From Oscillospiraceae bacterium (GTDB taxonomy: Bacteria > Bacillota > Clostridia > Oscillospirales > UBA929), in assembly GCA_031271325.1 (NCBI GenBank), contig JAISVY010000089.1, forward strand, positions 1 to 5,871: a stretch of DNA of 5,871 nucleotides, read 5' to 3'. A program made the translations under genes and the position numbers. Positions 1 to 3,261 of the stretch are shown here, piece after piece (position 1 is the first letter of the stretch; every line of letters starts with the position of its first letter). The notes under the pieces are model-generated. The model saw only the letters and a list, made by a program, of their open reading frames with translations, was not told the DNA's origin and made no database searches.

Positions 1-39
1 ATTGAGAATTATCCCTTTGAACGGTTTGGTTTTAGGAGG

Positions 40-172
40 TCGGATAGCGCGCCATATCTGGGTATGGGCGCGGAAGCCGAAACAGGGGCGCGGACAGCCG
101 TGCCTGTGGAGCGAATATACTCCCACAGATCTCTATCCGAAAGAAGCTGCCCGTGACACCGGGCGGCTTCTT
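40..172 (+). ncRNA. Candidate structured RNA, unidentified, ending in a terminator
   Basis: A perfect 8-bp inverted repeat (TCGGATAG at 40-47, CTATCCGA at 133-140) closes a region that folds into three hairpins. These are 48-56 with 63-72 (one bulged G), 82-93 with 98-107 (two bulged Gs), and GGAG 108-111 with CTCC 120-123. Together they form a four-way junction. An intrinsic terminator hairpin starts one base after the closing stem. No convincing protein frame covers the stretch. I compared it from memory with tRNA, tmRNA, SRP RNA, RNase P RNA, T-box, cobalamin, SAM, FMN, TPP, THF and NiCo elements and found none of their conserved boxes. It could be a small RNA, a cis-regulatory leader for ylbJ, or the 3' part of an RNA that starts before the window. 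Function is unknown, and GC-rich DNA gives chance pairings. Confidence 0.4.
141..172 (+). terminator. Intrinsic terminator after the candidate RNA
   Basis: A 13-bp uninterrupted stem with one G-U pair joins 141-153 (AAGAAGCTGCCCG) to 160-172 (CGGGCGGCTTCTT) around the six-base loop TGACAC. The 3' arm ends in TTCTT and runs into CTCGCTTG, so the U-tract is present but interrupted. Its position directly after the closed multi-branched structure suggests that it ends that transcript. It may instead be a conditional terminator in a leader of ylbJ. Confidence 0.7.
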
Positions 173-202
173 CTCGCTTGCTGCTCTGCCCGCCTCACCC
201 CC

Positions 203-235
203 GCCGCTCCCCCCAGCCGGGAGCGGCGTTCTCTT
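203..235 (+). terminator. Second GC-rich hairpin, possible terminator
   Basis: A perfect 9-bp stem pairs GCCGCTCCC (203-211) with GGGAGCGGC (219-227) around a 7-base loop and is followed by the modestly T-rich GTTCTCTTG. It sits between the first terminator and ylbJ. It may be a back-up terminator that insulates ylbJ from upstream transcription. The U-tract is weak, so the call is tentative. Confidence 0.4.
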
Positions 236-255
236 GCATTCTCCCGTAAAACCAC

Positions 256-283
256 TCATAACCCCGCCCCGCCTGCATATTGT
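256..283 (+). promoter_or_regulatory. Possible sigma-E-like promoter of ylbJ
   Basis: TCATAAC at 256-262 and CATATTGT at 276-283 resemble the mother-cell sigma-E elements (an ATA-type -35 and the -10 box CATACAnT). From the ATA of the -35 to the -10 there are 15 bases, close to the usual 16. Transcription would start near 290, just at the ribosome binding site, giving a very short leader. The match is partial. What makes it worth listing is that ylbJ belongs to the sigma-E regulon in Bacillus subtilis. Confidence 0.25.
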
Positions 284-288
284 TACGC

Positions 289-297
289 GAGGGGGGG
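289..297 (+). promoter_or_regulatory. Ribosome binding site of ylbJ
   Basis: GAGGGGGGG ends seven bases before the GTG at 305. This decides for the GTG start. The ATG at 298 touches the purine run directly and reads a different frame that overlaps ylbJ. Confidence 0.6.
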
Positions 298-304
298 ATG
301 AGCC

Positions 305-1498
305 GTGACCCGGATTCTGCGCCGCCGGTGGCTGACCGACCTGCTGATTGGCCTGGCGCTGGCGCTGGCCGCGGCGGGTCTGCTGGTGGCGCCGAAGACG
401 ACCTCGGAAGCGGCGCGGGAAGGTTTATATATTTGCATCGACGTCATCATCCCGTCGCTCTTCCCCTTCTTCGTACTCAGCTCGCTGACGATCGAGCTGG
501 GGCTGGCGCACCGAATAGGGCGGGTGCTGGAACCGGTCATGCGCCCGCTGTTCAAGGTAAGCGGAGCCAGCGCGGCGGCGGTGGTACTGGGTTTCATCGG
601 CGGCTACCCTATAGGGGCGCGCTGCGCCATCTCCCTCTACGAAAAACGGCAATGCACGAAAGCGGAGGCGGAACGCCTGTTGGCGTTCTGCAACAATTCG
701 GGTCCCGCATTTATTTTAGGTGCCGCCGGGGTGGGGATTCTCGGCTCGACACGCGCCGGATGGCTGCTCTTCCTAACCCACACGGCGGCATCGGTGACGG
801 TGGGGGTGCTGTTCCGATTTTACAAAGGGAAGGGAAACGACAGCGCAAGCGCGCGTCTGCCGCCGCCGCAGCGCCTCCCTTCGTTGAGCGACGCGTTTAC
901 ACGTTCGGTAAAGTCTTCGTTCGCGTCGGTTTTTTATATCTCCTCGTTCGTCATCTTTTTCACGGCGGCGATACGTTTGCTCTACACCAGCGGCATTCTG
1001 CCGACGGTAGCCAACGGTTTATCCGTGATATTCGAGCCGCTGGGGCTGTCAAAAGAATCCGCGCAAAACCTGCTTACCGGGTTGATTGAGATCACCTCCG
1101 GCCTGTTCTCGCTGCAGGGCGGCGCGGCGGTCAAACTCGCCGGGCGGATGGCGATGGCAGCGTTTATGTTGGGCTGGGCCGGGCTGTCGGTGCATTGTCA
1201 GGTGCTCTCGTTCATCGGGCAGAGCGGTCTGTCGCCGCGCACCTATATCGCCGGAAAACTCCTGCACGGCGCGTTATCCGCCGTCTATGCCTTTCTGCTG
1301 ACCAACTTGGTCGGTCTGGAGGTGCCGGTGACCGAAACCATCGCCGAACAGGTAGAGACGATCGCCCGCCTGCGCTTCTGGGACACCCTCGCCGCCGCGC
1401 TGAGCGTCACCCTCGTCGCCGCGCTCGCAATGCTGCTGATTTTGGGGCGGTTGCTCTGGCGGCGCGGGAAGCGGCATACCGGGCAAGGCCGGCGGTAG
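305..1498 (+). CDS. ylbJ: Sporulation integral membrane protein YlbJ
   Basis: This 397-residue polytopic membrane protein belongs to the YlbJ family (nucleoside-recognition/gate-type fold). In Bacillus subtilis ylbJ is a sigma-E-controlled gene needed for normal spore formation. Its transported substrate is not established. Family motifs visible here are IPSLFPF (49-55), GFIGGYPIGA (96-105), CNNSGPAFI (129-137), LIEITSG (260-266) and GWAGLSVHCQ (290-299). Hydrophobic segments lie near 12-30, 43-65, 88-106, 132-172, 205-227, 283-306, 318-338 and 362-385. A basic tail (RRGKRHTGQGRR) ends the protein. The length fits the family. The GTG start at 305 is chosen because GAGGGGGGG (289-297) sits seven bases upstream; the ATG at 298 is out of frame. 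It stands alone: no related gene overlaps it, and the following DNA is mobile in character. Assignment is confident from motif recognition. Confidence 0.93.
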   Translation: MTRILRRRWLTDLLIGLALALAAAGLLVAPKTTSEAAREGLYICIDVIIPSLFPFFVLSSLTIELGLAHRIGRVLEPVMRPLFKVSGASAAAVVLGFIGGYPIGARCAISLYEKRQCTKAEAERLLAFCNNSGPAFILGAAGVGILGSTRAGWLLFLTHTAASVTVGVLFRFYKGKGNDSASARLPPPQRLPSLSDAFTRSVKSSFASVFYISSFVIFFTAAIRLLYTSGILPTVANGLSVIFEPLGLSKESAQNLLTGLIEITSGLFSLQGGAAVKLAGRMAMAAFMLGWAGLSVHCQVLSFIGQSGLSPRTYIAGKLLHGALSAVYAFLLTNLVGLEVPVTETIAEQVETIARLRFWDTLAAALSVTLVAALAMLLILGRLLWRRGKRHTGQGRR

Positions 1499-1680
1499 CT
1501 TGTTCGCGCTGGTACACGTGACGGGAGCGGCACACCAAAATCAGACAGCCTGTCCCGCACAAAACGGCTTGAACAGGCGAGGCGGTTGTGCTATACTGAG
1601 TGTGCTGTACCATCCTTTTCTGCGTTGGTCGCGGAAGATGAGCGCGGCAAAGAGTATTTTATATTTGACGTGGTGATGAA
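1499..1680. other. Intergenic stretch between ylbJ and the RAYT gene
   Basis: No complete gene is seen here. The stretch contains the sigma-A promoter at 1569-1597 and no clear terminator for ylbJ. The ylbJ frame stays open after its TAG as far as a TAA at 1694-1696. The last 30 codons or so (from about 1605, reading AVPSFSALVAEDERGKEYF and on) look protein-like but have no early start codon. This may be a gene remnant cut by the RAYT insertion, or chance. Confidence 0.4.
1569..1597 (+). promoter_or_regulatory. Sigma-A promoter with extended -10
   Basis: TTGAAC (1569-1574) and TATACT (1592-1597) are separated by exactly 17 bases. TGC directly precedes the -10, giving the TGn extended -10 feature. 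Transcription would start near 1604, leaving a leader of about 77 bases before the ATG at 1681. It is the best promoter in the window and probably drives the RAYT gene. An inverted repeat GCACAA (1556-1561)/TTGTGC (1586-1591) brackets the -35 and ends at the -10. It could be an operator or chance. Confidence 0.7.
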
Positions 1681-2235
1681 ATGGGGTTACCCGTAAGAAA
1701 GAGGATTCGACTTAAGGGTTATGACTATTCGCAAACCGGATGTTATTTTATTACCATATGCACGAAATATCGTTATGATGTGTTCGGATCCATCGTAAAC
1801 GGAGTTATGCGATTCAATGAATGCGGTAAGATCGCAGAGGATGAATTATTGAAAATCCCTTCACATTATGGCAACGTTCAAATAGACCGCTATGTCGTTA
1901 TGCCGAATCATATTCATATCATCGTTGTTATCCGACAGGCGGAACGAAATGACTGTCGGACGGAGCAAGGTGTCTGTCTGACGGAACGGATAAATCCGTT
2001 CCCTACGAAATCCGATATTCCGAATATAATCGGTCAATACAAGGCAGGGGTAACGCGCTCCGTAGGGAACGCATTCATGCGTTCCGCCGCGTTTATGCGT
2101 TCCGATATATGGCAATCACGTTTTCACGATCACATCATCCGCAACGAAGCCGATTATCAGCGTATTTGTCAATACATCGATGAAAACCCGGCAAAATGGC
2201 AAGAAGACCGGTATTTTGCCAAACATACCGAATAA
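1681..2235 (+). CDS. REP-associated tyrosine transposase (RAYT), IS200-like Y1 family
   Basis: This 184-residue protein belongs to the Y1/HUH single-strand DNA transposases domesticated for REP elements. Family signatures are RKRIRLKGYDYSQTGCYFIT (6-25), the metal-binding HUH motif HIH in VVMPNHIHIIVV (77-79), and the C-terminal WQSRFHDHIIRNEADY (144-159) followed by QYIDENPAKW (164-173). Y165 is the likely catalytic tyrosine by its position in Y-I-x-x-N-P; Y159 is the alternative. Such enzymes nick and join single-stranded REP hairpins. The start lacks a strong Shine-Dalgarno sequence; the best candidate is GGTGATGA just upstream, so 1681 is chosen from the family's N-terminal pattern. Base composition is clearly AT-richer than ylbJ and the surface gene, which suggests transfer. 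The linker between the HUH motif and the tyrosine is enlarged by REP-like palindromes (residues 101-109 and 127-135). Catalytic motifs look intact, so it is probably functional. Confidence 0.92.
   Translation: MGLPVRKRIRLKGYDYSQTGCYFITICTKYRYDVFGSIVNGVMRFNECGKIAEDELLKIPSHYGNVQIDRYVVMPNHIHIIVVIRQAERNDCRTEQGVCLTERINPFPTKSDIPNIIGQYKAGVTRSVGNAFMRSAAFMRSDIWQSRFHDHIIRNEADYQRICQYIDENPAKWQEDRYFAKHTE
1931..1960. repeat. Inverted repeat in the RAYT gene
   Basis: A perfect 8-base inverted repeat, TCCGACAG (1931-1938) and CTGTCGGA (1953-1960), lies just upstream of copy A. It is followed by an imperfect direct repeat of 12 bases (1953-1964 and 1974-1985, 11 matching). It may be a diverged third palindromic element in the same variable linker. 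Confidence 0.45.
1982..2007 (-). repeat. REP-like palindromic element, copy A (inside the RAYT gene)
   Basis: A perfect 8-bp hairpin (GGAACGGA 1983-1990, TCCGTTCC 1995-2002, loop TAAA) is followed by CTACG. Read on the reverse strand, the element begins CGTAGGGAAC. It matches copy B at 23 of 26 positions. It codes for residues 101-109 of the RAYT protein. Confidence 0.75.
2061..2086 (+). repeat. REP-like palindromic element, copy B (inside the RAYT gene)
   Basis: CGTAGGGAAC (2061-2070) runs into a perfect 8-bp hairpin (GGAACGCA 2066-2073, TGCGTTCC 2078-2085, loop TTCA). It is an inverted copy of the element at 1982-2007. Two of the three differences exchange a stem G-C pair for C-G, so pairing is kept. 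The third lies in the loop. A partial repeat of its 3' half (TTTATGCGTTCCG, 2092-2104) follows 18 bases on, in frame, duplicating the residues AFMRS. Confidence 0.75.
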
Positions 2236-2284
2236 GAATTTCAATCACATGCTCTAAAGTTTTCGTTCGTGCGTATTATCCTAA

Positions 2285-2572
2285 TGGTCGACAGCGGAAA
2301 CGGAAGAAGATTTAGCGAAAATCGAGGCATTGGAGGTGTCGGTGATGAAAGAAGCTATCGGGGCATACCGCCACGTTGCGGCTACCGATGAGTTCAAAGA
2401 GATCGAGCGCTTGCGCTCCCGCGCCCGGCACAATGAAGCGTCCGCGCTGCACCATGCCGCAGAGGTCGAAGCCGCAAAGTGGCAAATTGTAGTTTCGGAA
2501 AAGGACGCGGTGATTGCGGAGCAGGCTGCGCTGATCGCCAAGTATCAAGCGCTGCAAGGAAAAGGCAAATAG
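2285..2572 (+). pseudogene. 3' fragment of an Rpn-family PD-(D/E)XK nuclease/putative transposase gene
   Basis: An in-frame TAA (2282-2284) precedes an open frame of 95 codons whose translation matches the C-terminal part of Rpn-type proteins. It has an acidic A-E-T-E-E-D-L stretch, then KEAIGAYRHVAATDEFKEIE and LRSRARHNEASAL. A helical, probably coiled-coil tail (EKDAVIAEQAALIAKYQ) ends at TAG 2570-2572. The whole N-terminal PD-(D/E)XK nuclease domain is missing, so the original gene must have been cut at about 2285. The RAYT gene ends only 49 bases upstream and may be linked to the damage. Intact Rpn proteins are roughly 250-350 residues long. The family call is from remembered sequence patterns and is fairly sure. 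Confidence 0.7.
2345..2572 (+). CDS. Possible stand-alone RpnS-like small protein
   Basis: Inside the Rpn fragment, GGAGGTG (2332-2338) lies eight bases (from the end of GGAGG) before an ATG at 2345. This would allow translation of a 75-residue, mostly helical and charged protein. Rpn nucleases of Escherichia coli are known to be blocked by small proteins made from an internal start in the 3' end of the same gene. The spared piece here is exactly that part. The TTG at 2330 has no usable ribosome binding site. Whether the protein is made cannot be seen from sequence; no dedicated promoter was recognised, but read-through from the RAYT promoter is possible. Confidence 0.4.
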   Translation: MKEAIGAYRHVAATDEFKEIERLRSRARHNEASALHHAAEVEAAKWQIVVSEKDAVIAEQAALIAKYQALQGKGK

Positions 2573-2934
2573 GTCAGAACTTTCGTATCCGCCGCCGCTC
2601 TGGTACTTCCACTTATGGGAATAGGTTCTTACTTCTCAAAAAACCGCCGGGCAAAGGGATACGCGGGAGGAATAGGATGGGGACAGAAACAAGAAAAAGT
2701 TACCGCCGATAATTTGCGCCGCGCGGGTAACAATACTGACGGACGGTGAGAGACGCTTTCAGACCGGTACCACGGACAAACCACAGCAAGGCTTTTCTGA
2801 CGAAATAAAAAGTTCGTTTAGGTGAATGGTTAAAGCGGCGGCGTACGGCCAAAAAGGTCTTATCGACCAATTTGACAATCAACGCGGCAAAAAGCCGTCA
2901 AATGTACCGAAGCCAAGTGCTTACGGCGCGAAAG
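2573..2934. other. Gene-poor stretch with short open frames and hairpins
   Basis: No recognised gene is present. The frame directly after the Rpn stop stays open for 58 codons to TGA 2747-2749. It reads a hydrophobic segment (FVSAAALVLPLMGIGSYF) and a basic, polar tail, but the first ATG is at 2615 without a ribosome binding site. GGGAGGA upstream of an ATG at 2677 would give only 11 residues. Inverted repeats GTTACC/GGTAAC (2699-2704/2726-2731), GGTC/GACC (2856-2859/2865-2868) and TTTGAC/GTCAAA (2871-2876/2897-2902) lie here. The last encloses CGGC-AAAAA-GCCG. They lead up to the terminator at 2935. Confidence 0.4.
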
Positions 2935-2968
2935 AGGAAGGCTCCCTGTTCGGGGGCCTCCTTTTTTT
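2935..2968 (+). terminator. Intrinsic terminator
   Basis: AGGAAGGCTCCC (2935-2946, one bulged A) pairs with GGGGGCCTCCT (2952-2962) around the loop TGTTC. Seven Ts run from 2962 to 2968. This is a textbook rho-independent terminator. It ends whatever is transcribed across the RAYT/Rpn block and separates it from the surface protein gene. Confidence 0.9.
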
Positions 2969-2993
2969 GAGGATTGCGGGAAGCAGCTGCCAA

Positions 2994-3209
2994 TTATGCA
3001 AAAAACGTGTCAATTCTGCAAGCGGGGTTGATTTTGCGGGCTGCCGGGCGCAAAATGAGGTCATAGAATACCCGTGCTTCGGGGCTGAGGTTGCAGACAA
3101 AGCCGTTATGCTCCGAGCGAAGCGAGTTGTCAAGTGAGGAAAACTGGAGCAAAATCGCAATTTTGTGAAGTTTTTCGAACTTGCGGGGCAAAACGGCGCA
3201 TGGCTGCAC
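2994..3209 (-). CDS. Possible small reverse-strand protein or coding-like repeat
   Basis: A reverse-strand frame ending at the TAA at 2994-2996 reads a coherent protein-like sequence: RKFEKLHKIAILLQFSSLDN, then LRSEHNGFVCNLSPEARVFY, then LILRPAARKINPACRIDTFF. GTG at 3209 would give 71 residues. The frame is open further back to 3413 but there overlaps the signal peptide region of the surface gene antisense, which is surely spurious. No convincing ribosome binding site is seen. It may be a degenerate gene tail or part of a dispersed Clostridial repeat. I cannot assign a function. Confidence 0.25.
   Translation of the reverse strand: MQPCAVLPRKFEKLHKIAILLQFSSLDNSLRSEHNGFVCNLSPEARVFYDLILRPAARKINPACRIDTFFA
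3127..3155 (+). promoter_or_regulatory. Weak candidate promoter of the surface protein gene
   Basis: TTGTCA (3127-3132) and CAAAAT (3150-3155) are 17 bases apart, with five and four of six matches to the sigma-A consensus. Transcription would start near 3162, leaving about 100 bases of leader. No better site was found between the terminator and the start codon. Confidence 0.3.
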
Positions 3210-3247
3210 GACTATATCTTCAGTCTGCACTCGCGCGTCGGGGTTTT

Positions 3248-3254
3248 GGGAGGT
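3248..3254 (+). promoter_or_regulatory. Ribosome binding site of the surface protein gene
   Basis: GGGAGGT lies seven bases before ATG 3262. It supports this start over the in-frame ATG at 3277, which lies inside the basic n-region of the signal peptide. Confidence 0.75.
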
Positions 3255-3261
3255 CAACGAA

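Larger units (their letters stand above)
2969..3261. other. Upstream region of the surface protein gene
   Basis: The stretch between the terminator and the surface gene has no forward gene. Besides the reverse-strand frame it holds small hairpins, CAAAAT/ATTTTG at 3150-3155/3160-3165 and AAGTT/AACTT near 3168-3182. It also holds a weak promoter candidate and the ribosome binding site of the next gene. Confidence 0.5.

Noticed and set aside
40..140. NiCo riboswitch or T-box
   Set aside because: The four-way junction and an ACAGG...CCTGTGG arm recall NiCo, but the conserved metal-binding junction sequences are missing. The T-box GGGTGG-type sequence is also absent.
2..301. Forward 99-residue frame at the window start
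   Set aside because: It runs through two stable hairpins and has low-complexity proline/arginine composition. The region is better explained as structured RNA plus terminators.
280..1089. Forward frame of 269 residues beginning before ylbJ (including ATG 298)
   Set aside because: It overlaps ylbJ in another frame, has an arginine- and glycine-rich composition typical of a GC-rich shadow, and lacks any family motif, while the ylbJ frame has several.
2700..2882. Reverse 60-residue frame
   Set aside because: No ribosome binding site or family resemblance; it overlaps the hairpin series.
2826..3137. Forward frame of 103 residues
   Set aside because: It reads straight through the strong terminator hairpin and T-run at 2935-2968 and has no ribosome binding site or recognisable motif.
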